This document shows positions 1 through 8,053 of a stretch of DNA of 64,000 nucleotides, one piece after another. A program made the position numbers and the translations under genes. The notes under the pieces were generated by a model. That model worked only from the letters and a program-made list of their open reading frames with translations. It made no database searches and had not been told where the DNA came from. Positions within the stretch are counted from its first letter, which is position 1, and the number at the start of each line of letters is the position of its first letter. This DNA comes from Peptoniphilus pacaensis (lineage in GTDB: Bacteria > Bacillota > Clostridia > Tissierellales > Peptoniphilaceae), in the NCBI RefSeq assembly GCF_900088125.1, contig NZ_FLQT01000003.1:991071-1055070 (forward strand), written 5' to 3'.

Positions 1-84
1 TTCTATGACATCGGCCACGTCCTGAAAGTCGTCGTCTTCCATGGCGCGGTCCACAAATTTTTCAATGGCATTTTTATCTTTCAA
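1..84 (-). CDS. N-terminus of an unidentified protein (partial)
   Basis: A reading frame begins with TTG at 84 and runs off the left edge of the window, so only 28 codons are visible. The start is supported by an AAAGGAG ribosome binding site about eight bases upstream. An in-frame-looking ATG nearby (its own frame) closes after five codons, which favours the TTG. The visible peptide is short and acidic, with an Asp/Glu cluster around residues 16-19, and I do not recognise it. It is transcribed away from the helicase gene. Confidence 0.45.
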   Translation of the reverse strand, partial: MKDKNAIEKFVDRAMEDDDFQDVADVIE

Positions 85-221
85 TCCCCATACTCCTTTC
101 AGCCTTGTTATCCAAAGCATTCTACTCTTAGTTTAGCATATGGGAAAAAATCGGGGGCGGTTTTTTCGCCTTTTAAAAAATCTTTACCGATACTTAAACA
201 TTAAATCTTTTTTGAAAAGCC

Positions 222-250
222 TTGCAATTGTTCGTCCCATCTCCCATAAT
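222..250 (+). promoter_or_regulatory. Sigma-A-type promoter of the DEAD-box helicase gene
   Basis: TTGCAA at 222-227 is separated by 17 bases from CATAAT at 245-250. Transcription would start near 257, giving a leader of about 75 nucleotides. Confidence 0.6.
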
Positions 251-288
251 GGAAAGAAGTGAAATAATCAGATAAATAAACGAACTGA

Positions 289-314
289 GTGGTCCGCGGG
301 ACTGCTTTTTTTTT
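289..314 (+). terminator. Terminator-like hairpin inside the helicase leader (possible attenuator)
   Basis: A seven-pair stem (two wobbles, loop GCG) at 289-305 is followed by nine T at 306-314. It lies between the promoter and the ribosome binding site, so it could stop transcription before the gene. It has the form of an intrinsic terminator, but it sits in a 5' leader rather than after a gene. Confidence 0.45.
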
Positions 315-331
315 GAAACGAGGAGGAACTT

Positions 332-1972
332 TTGAAATTTAATGAATTTAATCTGTCGCCCGCCATTTTAAAGGGCATCGAGGCCATGGGCTTTGAGGAA
401 GCTTCGCCGATTCAGGCTCAGAGCATGGCGCCCCTTTTGGAAGGCAGAGACGTCATCGCCCAAGCCCAGACCGGCACGGGCAAAACCGCCGCCTACGGCA
501 TTCCCATGTTGGAGCGGGTGGAGAAGAAGGGCCCGCTCCAAGGCCTGGTGCTCTGCCCCACCCGTGAGCTGTGTCTGCAAGTGGCCAACGAGCTGGCGAA
601 ATTAGGCGCCTATAAAAAAGGCGTGAAGATTCTGCCGGTCTACGGCGGCACCAGCATCGAGCGGCAAATCCGCGCCTTAAAAGGCGGCGTGCAAATCGTC
701 GTGGGCACCCCGGGCCGGGTTATGGACCACATGCGCAGAAAGACCCTGCGCTTCGACGAACTCTCCATGGCCATCTTGGACGAGGCCGACGAAATGTTCG
801 ACATGGGCTTTCGCGACGACATGCGCACCATTTTAGACGAGACGCCGGATAACCGCCAAACCTGTTTCTTCTCCGCCACCATGGAAAGAGACATTATGGA
901 TTTCTCCGCCAAATTCCAACGGGATCCGGAGATCATTCGCATTAAGCACAAGCAGCTCACCGTGGAAAACATCGAGCAGTATTATTTGGAAATGAAGGCC
1001 TCCATGAAGCCGGAAATTTTAAGCCGCCTCGTGGACATCTACGACCCCACTCTGGCCATCGTCTTCTGCAATACGAAGAAGCGGGTGGACGATCTGGTCA
1101 GCGAAATGGCGTCCAGAGGCTATGCCGTGGACGGCCTCCACGGGGATTTGAAGCAGAACCAACGGGACGCCGTCATGAAACGCTTCAGAAATTCTTCCAT
1201 CGACATGCTCGTGGCCACGGACGTGGCGGCCCGGGGCATCGATGTGGGCGACGTGGACATGGTGGTGAACTACGACCTGCCTCAGGACGAGGAGTACTAC
1301 GTTCACCGCATCGGCCGCACGGCGCGGGCGGGGCGCAAGGGCCTGTCCTTCTCCTTTGTCGTGGGCAGGGATATTTACAAGCTGGAAGACATCGTCCGCT
1401 ACACCAAGGCCGATCTCGCCTATATGGAGCTGCCCACCATGGAGCAAATGGACGTGAACAAGCGCGAGAATCTGGAAGGAAAAGTGGCGGAGCTGCTGGA
1501 CGCCGAGGCGGATCTTTCCGAATACAAGCCCATGGTGGAAAGCATGCTCCGCCTGGAGTACGGCGCCGTGGAAATTTCCGCCGCCCTACTAAAGCTTTTA
1601 GACGACAGCAGCCAGTCGAAGAAGCACGACGCTCTGGATGAGGTGGACTACGGAAAGAAATTCCGCGCCAGGGGCCTGAGAAAAGACCGCAAGGGCAAGG
1701 ACAAGAAGGAAAAGGGCGGCAAGAAGCGCTTCTCCAATCACACCAAGCTCTATATGGACAAGGGCAGAAAAGACGGCATCACCCCCAAGGCCGTCCTCGC
1801 CATCTTTAAAAAGGAAACGGATCTGGGCCGAGACATCGTGGGCAATATTTTGATTCGCGATCGCCACACCGTGGTGGAAGTGCCGAAGAAGGCGGCGAAG
1901 AGCGCCATCGAACAATTGGACGGCATGAAGAGCCGGGGCAAGACCTTCCACGTGCGGGTGTACAGAGATTGA
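332..1972 (+). CDS. deaD: DEAD-box ATP-dependent RNA helicase (DeaD/CshA/DbpA type)
   Basis: This 546-residue protein is an ATP-dependent RNA helicase of the cytoplasmic DEAD-box family, which remodels structured RNA and ribonucleoprotein during ribosome assembly or RNA decay. The Q motif lies near residues 23-30. Walker A AQTGTGKT is at 45-52, PTRE at about 77-80, DEAD at 150-153, SAT at 181-183 and HRIGRTAR at 325-332. A lysine-rich linker at about 440-465 leads to a C-terminal DbpA-type RNA-binding domain (about 470-545). That domain points to the DeaD/DbpA branch rather than a minimal helicase. The start is TTG, chosen because GAGGAGG sits just upstream. The gene stands alone behind its own promoter, and its leader carries a terminator-like hairpin, which suggests autoregulation or cold-responsive control (inference). 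Confidence 0.93.
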   Translation: MKFNEFNLSPAILKGIEAMGFEEASPIQAQSMAPLLEGRDVIAQAQTGTGKTAAYGIPMLERVEKKGPLQGLVLCPTRELCLQVANELAKLGAYKKGVKILPVYGGTSIERQIRALKGGVQIVVGTPGRVMDHMRRKTLRFDELSMAILDEADEMFDMGFRDDMRTILDETPDNRQTCFFSATMERDIMDFSAKFQRDPEIIRIKHKQLTVENIEQYYLEMKASMKPEILSRLVDIYDPTLAIVFCNTKKRVDDLVSEMASRGYAVDGLHGDLKQNQRDAVMKRFRNSSIDMLVATDVAARGIDVGDVDMVVNYDLPQDEEYYVHRIGRTARAGRKGLSFSFVVGRDIYKLEDIVRYTKADLAYMELPTMEQMDVNKRENLEGKVAELLDAEADLSEYKPMVESMLRLEYGAVEISAALLKLLDDSSQSKKHDALDEVDYGKKFRARGLRKDRKGKDKKEKGGKKRFSNHTKLYMDKGRKDGITPKAVLAIFKKETDLGRDIVGNILIRDRHTVVEVPKKAAKSAIEQLDGMKSRGKTFHVRVYRD

Positions 1973-2023
1973 TCTTTTTAGTCGATGAAAAATATAATAA
2001 GCTGAGGATATTTCCTTAAAATA

Positions 2024-2055
2024 AAAAGCACTAAGCGTCACTGCCTAGTGCTTTT
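2024..2055. terminator. Bidirectional intrinsic terminator
   Basis: Perfect ten-base arms (AAAAGCACTA and TAGTGCTTTT) flank a 12-base loop. It ends the helicase transcript on the plus strand and the DUF4298 gene on the minus strand, overlapping that gene's stop codon. Confidence 0.8.
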
Positions 2056-2344
2056 GTAATATGGCGTTGGCCAGGCGAATCATTTCCTTGGCCATTTCGT
2101 AATTGTCCCCGATTAAATCGTAGACGGCATCTTCCGTGAGGACGCCGCAGTCCACGGTGATCTCGCCCTCGTCGTAAGCGTCCACATCGTCGAACCAATC
2201 CTGGGAGCTGTAGTACCTGTCCAAGACATCGAAGGCATCCTGGGCCTTTTCAAAGGCGGCCAGGGCCTCTTTAAACTCGGCCACGGCGCGGCTGTGGTCG
2301 TTTAAAATTTCTTCCATGGCGGCGACCCGCTCGTTTCTGTTCAT
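2045..2344 (-). CDS. DUF4298-type small acidic protein
   Basis: This 99-residue acidic, mostly helical cytoplasmic protein has no signal peptide or membrane segment. The layout (an N-terminal helix with EEILNDH, then YYSSQDWFDD, then a C-terminal LIGDNYEMAKEMIRLA helix) matches what I remember of the DUF4298 family, whose function is unknown. A good AGGAG ribosome binding site precedes the ATG. It follows rubrerythrin on the same strand, but a strong terminator lies between them, so it is probably read only weakly by readthrough or from its own start. Confidence 0.7.
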   Translation of the reverse strand: MNRNERVAAMEEILNDHSRAVAEFKEALAAFEKAQDAFDVLDRYYSSQDWFDDVDAYDEGEITVDCGVLTEDAVYDLIGDNYEMAKEMIRLANAILQKH

Positions 2345-2360
2345 TCCCTTCTCCTTTCAT

Positions 2361-2393
2361 AAAAAAAGCACCGAAGCCGAGGCTCAGGTGCTT
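2361..2393 (-). terminator. Terminator of the rubrerythrin gene
   Basis: On the minus strand, an AAGCACC...GGTGCTT stem with an inner GAGCC/GGCTT extension is followed by seven T. Confidence 0.8.
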
Positions 2394-2407
2394 GGTTTCA
2401 ATTTATT

Positions 2408-2989
2408 TTAATAGTTTTCGACAAAGACTTCAAACCATTTTTGCGGGTGGAAGCAGGCGGGGCATTTTTCCGGCGCTTCTTTGCCTTCGTGAATGTAGCC
2501 GCAGTTGTTGCATTTCCAAAGAACGACTTCGTCGCGCTTGAAGAGCTTGCCTTCTTTTACATTTTCCAAAAGCTTCAGGTAGCGGTCGCGGTGCGCTTCT
2601 TCCACTTCGGCGATTTCGATCCAGTTGTCGGCGATTTCGTCGAAGCCTTCTTCACGAGCGATTTTTGCAAACTCGGGATACATATCGGTAGCTTCACCGT
2701 CTTCGCCTTCGGCGGCGTTTTTCAGATTTAATTCCGTGCTGCCCAGGGCGACGGGGTAGTCCCATTTGACTTCCAATTCGTCTTCGTTGAAGTCGTCGAT
2801 TAAGTATCTAAAGAAGCGCTTGCCGTGTTCTTCTTCGTTGCGTGCCGTTTCCAAGAAGATGTTTTTAATTTGAACGGAAGCATCTTTGTCCGCTTGTTTG
2901 GCGTACATGGTGTAGCGTGCAGTGGCTTGGGATTCTCCTGCGAAAGAGATCAACAGATTGTTTGCGGTTTTCGTACCTTTTAATGACAT
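2408..2989 (-). CDS. rbr: Rubrerythrin
   Basis: Rubrerythrin is a cytoplasmic non-haem diiron peroxidase that reduces hydrogen peroxide in anaerobes, using electrons from NADH via rubredoxin-like carriers. This 193-residue protein has the full family architecture. An N-terminal ferritin-like four-helix bundle carries the diiron ligands (GESQATARY near 19-27, ARNEEEHGKRF near 49-59, and the later EVEEAHRDRY). A C-terminal rubredoxin domain has two CxxC pairs (CNNCG and CPAC). The length is normal. AGGAGG lies upstream of the ATG, and a strong promoter is seen at 3030-3058. Codon use leans to GAA, as in the other apparently well-expressed genes of the window. It works with ferritin and AhpCF as the oxidative defence set here. 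Confidence 0.95.
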   Translation of the reverse strand: MSLKGTKTANNLLISFAGESQATARYTMYAKQADKDASVQIKNIFLETARNEEEHGKRFFRYLIDDFNEDELEVKWDYPVALGSTELNLKNAAEGEDGEATDMYPEFAKIAREEGFDEIADNWIEIAEVEEAHRDRYLKLLENVKEGKLFKRDEVVLWKCNNCGYIHEGKEAPEKCPACFHPQKWFEVFVENY

Positions 2990-3029
2990 AATGTCCTCCT
3001 AACTTCCTATAAGTTCTGCGGTTGCCCTC

Positions 3030-3058
3030 AGTATACTCTAATTTATGTCTGCGTTCAA
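3030..3058 (-). promoter_or_regulatory. Promoter of rubrerythrin
   Basis: On the minus strand, TTGAAC (3053-3058) and TATACT (3030-3035) are spaced by exactly 17 bases. Confidence 0.7.
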
Positions 3059-3151
3059 CCGAGGGGGCCGTGATATACTGTAGTCGTGTCAATGGGGGAA
3101 AGTTTCCGAGGGGGACGAAGGGATTTTCCCCGAGCCTAAAGGGACAAAAGC

Positions 3152-3162
3152 TATGTTATAAT
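3152..3162 (+). promoter_or_regulatory. Extended -10 promoter of the tmk operon
   Basis: TGTTATAAT at 3154-3162 is a textbook extended -10 element. The -35 region is poor, as is usual for this class. Transcription would begin just before the tmk ribosome binding site. Confidence 0.55.
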
Positions 3163-3185
3163 GGGAGCGAGGGGGTGTTTCTTTT

Positions 3186-3806
3186 TTGAAGGGATTATTT
3201 ATCGTCATCGAAGGGCCGGACGGCTCGGGCAAATCCACGGTGGCGGAAGGCATACGGCACCATTTTGAAGAAAAAGGCGTCGACGTCCTCCACACGCGGG
3301 AGCCCGGGGGCACGGCGATTTCGGAAGACATTCGAAAGATTTTATTGGATCCCGAAAACAAAGCCATGCACCCGCGGTGCGAGGCCCTATTGTATGCGGC
3401 CTCTCGCGCCCAACATGTGGAAGAGGTGATCCTCCCGGCACTGGAGGCGGGGAAGCTCGTCTTGTGTGAGCGCTTTGTCTTCTCGAGCCTCGTCTATCAG
3501 GGGCTCTGTCGCCGACTGGGAATTCAGTCCGTGGGGGCGGTCAACGCCTTTGCCACCGACGGCTTAAAGGCCGACGTCACCCTGTACTTAGACGTGCCCA
3601 AGGGCACCGGGGACAGCCGCATGAAAGATCGCCTCGCCGACCGCCTGGAGTCCGATCGACGGATCATGGACACGGTGGAGGAGAATTACAGAATTTTAGC
3701 CAATCAGCTGAAAGAGGAGCTGGTCCTTATCGACGCATCCCGGGATGCGGATCAGGTCCTTAAAAGCTGCATAGAAGCCATTGAAAAGGAGTACCGGTTC
3801 AGATGA
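3186..3806 (+). CDS. tmk: Thymidylate kinase
   Basis: Thymidylate kinase phosphorylates dTMP to dTDP with ATP, an essential cytoplasmic step of dTTP synthesis. The 206-residue length is normal. The P-loop GPDGSGKS starts near residue 10, the DR-type substrate motif appears as TREPGGT (about 37-43), and the LID region carries the arginine-rich stretch near 145-155. The start is TTG, preceded by a GAGGGGG ribosome binding site; no closer ATG exists. It opens an operon tmk - PstA-like - PstA-like - holB - ricT - hydrolase. The order resembles the Bacillus tmk-yaaQ-yaaR-holB-yaaT cluster, but yaaR is replaced by a second yaaQ-like gene. Confidence 0.95.
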   Translation: MKGLFIVIEGPDGSGKSTVAEGIRHHFEEKGVDVLHTREPGGTAISEDIRKILLDPENKAMHPRCEALLYAASRAQHVEEVILPALEAGKLVLCERFVFSSLVYQGLCRRLGIQSVGAVNAFATDGLKADVTLYLDVPKGTGDSRMKDRLADRLESDRRIMDTVEENYRILANQLKEELVLIDASRDADQVLKSCIEAIEKEYRFR

Positions 3807-4123
3807 AACTTATATTTGCTATCGTGCAAGATCAAGACGCCGCAGGTTTAATCGACGCCCTGACGGAAAAGCGCTTTCGGGTAACGAAGTTATCCTCCTC
3901 CGGGGGCTTTTTAAAAGCCGGCAATACGACCCTTTTAATGGGCGTGAACGAAGAAGACATGGACGCCCTTTTCGACATTATGGAAGAAAATTGCTCCGTG
4001 CGTGAAGAGCCGTCGGCCATGGCTCTCTCGCCGGGGGAATCTTTTATGCCCTATCCTTTAAATGTGCGCGTCGGGGGCGCCACCATATTTATTCTCGACG
4101 TTGCGGAATACAGTCGCTATTAA
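3803..4123 (+). CDS. darA: Cyclic-di-AMP receptor, PstA/DarA (YaaQ) family
   Basis: This 106-residue protein belongs to the PII-like cyclic-di-AMP-binding family (PstA, DarA, DUF970). Known members are homotrimers that bind the nucleotide at subunit interfaces and relay potassium or osmotic stress state. Visible family marks are the N-terminal KLIFAIVQDQD strand, the GGFLKAGNTTLLMGV signature near residues 33-47, and a C-terminal GGATIFILDV strand. It keeps the long loop (about 62-90) between these elements, so it looks like a complete PstA. The ATG overlaps the tmk stop by four bases, showing translational coupling. It is followed directly by a shorter paralogue, which is unusual for the cluster. 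Confidence 0.88.
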   Translation: MKLIFAIVQDQDAAGLIDALTEKRFRVTKLSSSGGFLKAGNTTLLMGVNEEDMDALFDIMEENCSVREEPSAMALSPGESFMPYPLNVRVGGATIFILDVAEYSRY

Positions 4124-4133
4124 GGGGGACGTC

Positions 4134-4409
4134 ATGAATAAAATGGTGTTTGCGATTATCGCCGACCGCTTTATCGGCGATGTCATCGACGAATTATTGG
4201 AGGCGGACATTTCCGTGACGGAAATGGCTTCCACCGGGGGCTTTCTGAAGGAAGGCAACACCACGGTGGTCATCGGCGTTTCCAATGAGCAATACGACCA
4301 GCTGAAAGAAATTTTGGACCGCGTCGTCGGCAGTCGCGACGACAAGGACAGCATCCACGCCGGCGCCCACGTCTTTGCCATCGACTTGGTCAAGGGCTTA
4401 CGCATTTGA
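4134..4409 (+). CDS. Second PstA/DarA-like protein, shortened loop
   Basis: This 91-residue protein is clearly related to the preceding gene. It shares the MVFAIIADR start strand, the GGFLKEGNTTVVIGV signature near residues 33-47 and a C-terminal AHVFAIDL strand. The loop between signature and C-terminal strand is about 20 residues shorter. In the family the variable loops help to read out ligand binding, so this copy may sense something different or form mixed trimers (inference). The ATG at 4134 is preceded by AAGGGGGAC; a longer frame upstream would cut into the previous gene without family similarity. Its stop overlaps the holB start. Confidence 0.8.
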   Translation: MNKMVFAIIADRFIGDVIDELLEADISVTEMASTGGFLKEGNTTVVIGVSNEQYDQLKEILDRVVGSRDDKDSIHAGAHVFAIDLVKGLRI

Positions 4410-5236
4410 GTGGGGGGGCCTTTCAATCCCATCTCCACGCCTATATCCTCAAGGGGGCGGGGGAGGAGGCGCTGAAGGAAGCCCGCCGCCTGGCCATGGG
4501 CTATCTGTGCCGTGGGGAAGAGGCGCCTTGCGGTGAGTGCCCTTCCTGCCGGCTCTTTTTATCCGGCGAAGGGCGAGGGGAGAATCATCCCGACTATATG
4601 GAAATCGCCCCAACGAAAAAAACCTCCAAGGCCTCCATTAAAAAGGAGCGCATCGAAAGCGTGCTTAAGCAGGCGGCCATGACCGATTACGGCGAAGGGG
4701 GCAAGGTGTTTCTCTTCGTGGACTTCGACAGCACCACGGTGGAGGGGCAAAACGCTCTGTTAAAAGTCTTGGAAGAGCCGCCGGCGAAGACCCGCTTTCT
4801 GCTTTTGTCTTCGTCCCCCGAAAAGATCTTGCCCACGGTTCGTTCCCGGGCGGGCTTTTTGGATTTAAAGGCGAAGGAGGCCCCGGGAGATCCGGAGCGG
4901 CGCCACCGCACCTTCCGTTTAATGGAGAAGGTGTTTTTGCGGCGGGAAGAAGTTTTTTTTGCGCGCCATTTTTTCGAGGAAGAGAAGGAGCATTTGCCGG
5001 AAATTTTCGATTACATGCTCTCTTACTTGAGGGATTTGGCCGTGGTATACGAGACCGGGGACGTGTCCTTGGTGAAAAATCAGGACTACGGCACGCTGAT
5101 CGCCGAGCAGGCGCAGTCCGCAGGTTCGCGAATTTATGAGATCATCGACGCCCTCTACGAGACGCGGCGCTATATAGAGATGAATGTAAATAAAAGCTTT
5201 GCCTTTGAGTGGCTGCTTTTAACTATGGGAGGCTAA
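4406..5236 (+). CDS. holB: DNA polymerase III subunit delta-prime
   Basis: Delta-prime is the rigid stator of the clamp loader that places the sliding clamp on primed DNA. This 276-residue protein has the AAA+ fold marks of the family: a zinc-binding cysteine set (CRGEE..CGECPSC, near residues 33-46), the sensor/arginine region around NALLKVLEEPP and the SRAGF motif near 150. The usual Walker A of the active gamma/tau subunit is absent, as expected for delta-prime. The start is TTG overlapping the TGA of the upstream gene; a GTG four bases further on is in another frame. Its place after the PstA-like genes follows the conserved Gram-positive order. Confidence 0.9.
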   Translation: MSGGAFQSHLHAYILKGAGEEALKEARRLAMGYLCRGEEAPCGECPSCRLFLSGEGRGENHPDYMEIAPTKKTSKASIKKERIESVLKQAAMTDYGEGGKVFLFVDFDSTTVEGQNALLKVLEEPPAKTRFLLLSSSPEKILPTVRSRAGFLDLKAKEAPGDPERRHRTFRLMEKVFLRREEVFFARHFFEEEKEHLPEIFDYMLSYLRDLAVVYETGDVSLVKNQDYGTLIAEQAQSAGSRIYEIIDALYETRRYIEMNVNKSFAFEWLLLTMGG

Positions 5237-5243
5237 AGGAATT

Positions 5244-6119
5244 TTGACAGAAACGAGAGATGTCGTCGGCGTACGCTTTAAGCGCCGGGGAAAAATATAT
5301 TACTTCGATCCCAAGGATGCGGCTCCCGCAGCCGATGCCGGGGTCATCGTGGAAACGGCCCGAGGCGTGGAGTACGGCTATGTGGCCATCGAGCGCAAGG
5401 CGGTGGAAAAAGAATCCATCGTCGGCGAGCTGAAGCCCATTATTCGCACGGCCACGGAAGACGACGAGAGACGTCACGGGGCCAATAGAAATCTGGCCAG
5501 AGAGGCCATGGCGGTGTGCGAGGATAAAATTCGCGAACACGGCCTGAAGATGCATTTGATCAACGCGGAATACACCTTCGACAATTCCAAGCTGCTCTTT
5601 TACTTTACCGCCGACGGCCGAGTGGATTTTCGCGGCCTGGTGCGGGATCTGGCGTCGATTTTCCGCACCCGCATCGAGCTGCGCCAAATCGGCGTGAGAG
5701 ACGAGGCAAAGCTGGTGGGCGGCATCGGCATTTGCGGCAGGGAATGTTGCTGCACCACCTTCCTCGGGGACTTTGCCCCGGTGTCCATTAACATGGCCAA
5801 GGACCAGGGCCTTTCTCTGAATCCCGACGCCATCAGCGGCGTCTGCGGCAGACTTCTGTGCTGCTTGCGCTACGAGCAGGACGGCTACGAGGAGAATTTA
5901 AAGATTCTGCCCCGGGTGGGCCGCACGGTCTATACCTCCGAGGGCCAAGGCGTGGTCGTGAGCACCGACACCTTGCGCGCCTTGGTGAAGGTAAAGATCG
6001 AAACGGATGACGGCGTGGAGTTCGTCGTCGTTTCCGCATCGGATGTTTCGAGAAAGCCCTGCCGGGGAAAGGGGTGCGCCCATGAAGCAAGTGAAGCAAG
6101 TATGGAAGAAGCTGAATAG
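5244..6119 (+). CDS. ricT: PSP1-domain protein RicT (YaaT)
   Basis: RicT carries a PSP1 C-terminal domain. In Bacillus it forms the Y-complex with RicA and RicF, which directs RNase Y cleavage of mRNA and affects competence, sporulation and biofilm. This 291-residue protein shows the cysteine-rich core GICGRECCCTTFL (about 163-175) and CGRLLCCL (about 200-207), which bind iron-sulphur clusters in the studied complex. An acidic C-terminal tail follows. TTG start at 5244, with AAAGGA upstream, seven bases after the holB stop. The partners RicA and RicF are not in this window. Confidence 0.9.
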   Translation: MTETRDVVGVRFKRRGKIYYFDPKDAAPAADAGVIVETARGVEYGYVAIERKAVEKESIVGELKPIIRTATEDDERRHGANRNLAREAMAVCEDKIREHGLKMHLINAEYTFDNSKLLFYFTADGRVDFRGLVRDLASIFRTRIELRQIGVRDEAKLVGGIGICGRECCCTTFLGDFAPVSINMAKDQGLSLNPDAISGVCGRLLCCLRYEQDGYEENLKILPRVGRTVYTSEGQGVVVSTDTLRALVKVKIETDDGVEFVVVSASDVSRKPCRGKGCAHEASEASMEEAE

Positions 6120-8046
6120 AGGCCTCTTTAACGGCGGGCGACTGGTGTGGCTCGCCGCCTTTCTTGCGCTCTTTTTCCTGGACGCCTTTCCCGGCTTCTA
6201 CTTTCAAAAAAAGATTCCCCACGGCGTCGCCGACGTCTTGGTGTGGGGGATCTATTTTTGTGCCGTCATCCTCGTCCTTCTCATCATAAGAAAGTGGGCG
6301 CGGCCCGTGTTCACGCCGGCGGCCACGGAGCTTATTATGCTCGGCCTCCTGGCCTACATGGCAAACGACGTGATCCTATCCACATCGTCACTAGGTCCCT
6401 CATCCGACGCATACACCTACGGGGCCACGGCGGCGGTGGTGGCGGTGATTTGGCTCTTCGCCTTAGGGATCGGGGCGCGAAAAATCTTCCCCATGGGCGC
6501 CGTCCTCGGCGCGCTCCTTATGGCGGGGCTGATCTTTCTCTGTGCCTGGCAGGGGCCCAAGACCCGGAAGGATTTCGCCGCAGCGCAAAAGGAAATTCCC
6601 GCTTCTTACAAAGTGGAAAAAATTACATACGGCCCCAAGAAGGCCTACGACTTCGGCGAGGAAAGCTACAGCCGTTACATGCGCCTGCCCAAGCGGCAAG
6701 ACCGCCTGCGGGAAATGTTTTTCGGCTACACTCCCGCCCATGTGCCCTACGAGGGGGATCTCTATCTGCCCGTGGGAGTCAAGCATGCGCCTCTCGTGGT
6801 CTTCGTTCACGGCAATCACAATATGATCGAAGATAATCAGGGGGGCTACGAGTACCTGGGCCGCTACCTGGCGGCGCGGGGCGTGGCCTTTCAGTCCGTG
6901 GAGCAGTCCCACTTTAACGCCTACTTGGGCAAGGGGCTTTCCGGCGAAAACGACGCCCGGGCGCTGAGCCTCTTGGATCACGCCCGGAAGGTAGTGGAGG
7001 ATCCGCGGCTCAAGGAGCGCATCGACGCCGACAGAATTTACTTCGGCGGCCACAGCCGGGGCGGCGAGGCGGCGGCCATTGCGGCCTCCTTCGCCACCCT
7101 GCCCTACAATCCCGACACGGGCGAGGCGACGAAGAGCCTCAACGTGGCGGGGGTTTTGGCCGTGGCGCCCACAGACGGGCAGTACAAGCCCGGGGACCGT
7201 CCCGTGGATTTGGACGTGCCCTATTTCCTCGTCACCGGGGCGTGGGATCAGGACGTGTCTTCCCTGGAGGGCATGGATCAATACATCCGTGCCCGCGCCT
7301 GGCGGGGACAGCTTATGGTGGACTACGTCAATCACAGCCAATTTAATTCCAATTGGGGCAGGCTGGACCGGGAGGGGCTGGAGGCACTGGCCCTTGCCAC
7401 GGGGAATGTGCTCCCCAAAGAGGAGCAGCAGCGCTATTTAGAAGTGGCGGCCTACGCCTTTGTCAAAGACCCGGCCCTCTTCAGCGATTTCAAAGCCTAT
7501 GTGCCGGAGGCGGGCTATGCCTTGGCCACGGAGCCCGAGGGCTTTGTCCTCGCCGATTTCGAAGAGGACAGCGATCTGACTACGGCCAGCGGCGATGGCG
7601 TATCGCCGGACTTTACCGGGGCGAGCACCTACGAAGAAGGGGCATTCATTCCCTCGGACCGTGGCGGAAACAATCACGTGGCGCGGCTCTTCGGAACCCT
7701 CGTCCTTTCTACGGCAACCGGTGCCGACGGCGACTTCGCCATGGACGTGGCGGCGAAAAGAGGCAGGGCCGACGTGAAGGTAAAACTCGTCGATGCAGCG
7801 GGAGAGACCGTGGAATTTCATCCCGACAAGGACGGCCTTCACAACGCTCTGGAAGCCGGGCTCTTGAAATGGCAGTACGCGGCGAAAACTTGGGAATACA
7901 AGCGGGCATTGGAGACCGTGCGCTTCACGAAAGAAGCCATGGCCGAGGCGAATCCCGCCTTTTCCGTCAAAGATCTGCGCCGGGTGGAAATCACCGCCAA
8001 CGGCCTTACGGAAATCGACAATATACGTATTGAGACCGATGATTAA
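6082..8046 (+). CDS. Membrane-anchored alpha/beta hydrolase, five N-terminal TM segments
   Basis: This 654-residue protein begins with about five hydrophobic membrane segments within the first 170 residues. A large extracytoplasmic alpha/beta-hydrolase domain follows. A VVFVHGNHN oxyanion-type strand lies near residue 237, the nucleophile elbow GHSRGG near 320, a candidate acid Asp in TGAWDQD and a candidate histidine in NHSQF. This fits a serine esterase or dienelactone-hydrolase-like enzyme acting outside the membrane; the substrate cannot be told. The tail beyond residue 500 looks like an extra beta-rich module. The ATG at 6082 lies inside the end of ricT (38-base overlap) and has a GGGGAAAGGGG ribosome binding site, so it is coupled to the operon. 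Confidence 0.75.
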   Translation: MKQVKQVWKKLNRGLFNGGRLVWLAAFLALFFLDAFPGFYFQKKIPHGVADVLVWGIYFCAVILVLLIIRKWARPVFTPAATELIMLGLLAYMANDVILSTSSLGPSSDAYTYGATAAVVAVIWLFALGIGARKIFPMGAVLGALLMAGLIFLCAWQGPKTRKDFAAAQKEIPASYKVEKITYGPKKAYDFGEESYSRYMRLPKRQDRLREMFFGYTPAHVPYEGDLYLPVGVKHAPLVVFVHGNHNMIEDNQGGYEYLGRYLAARGVAFQSVEQSHFNAYLGKGLSGENDARALSLLDHARKVVEDPRLKERIDADRIYFGGHSRGGEAAAIAASFATLPYNPDTGEATKSLNVAGVLAVAPTDGQYKPGDRPVDLDVPYFLVTGAWDQDVSSLEGMDQYIRARAWRGQLMVDYVNHSQFNSNWGRLDREGLEALALATGNVLPKEEQQRYLEVAAYAFVKDPALFSDFKAYVPEAGYALATEPEGFVLADFEEDSDLTTASGDGVSPDFTGASTYEEGAFIPSDRGGNNHVARLFGTLVLSTATGADGDFAMDVAAKRGRADVKVKLVDAAGETVEFHPDKDGLHNALEAGLLKWQYAAKTWEYKRALETVRFTKEAMAEANPAFSVKDLRRVEITANGLTEIDNIRIETDD

Positions 8047-8053
8047 ATCGAAG

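Noticed and set aside
281-314. T-box riboswitch suggested by a TGGTCCGCGG word
   Set aside because: The leader is only about 75 nucleotides, with no Stem I or specifier loop, and the word lacks the A of the T-box core. The gene is a helicase, not a synthetase or amino acid gene.
6463-7341. Long antisense frame inside the alpha/beta hydrolase gene
   Set aside because: It is a shadow of GC-rich codon use on the sense strand. The sense protein has clear hydrolase motifs and membrane segments.
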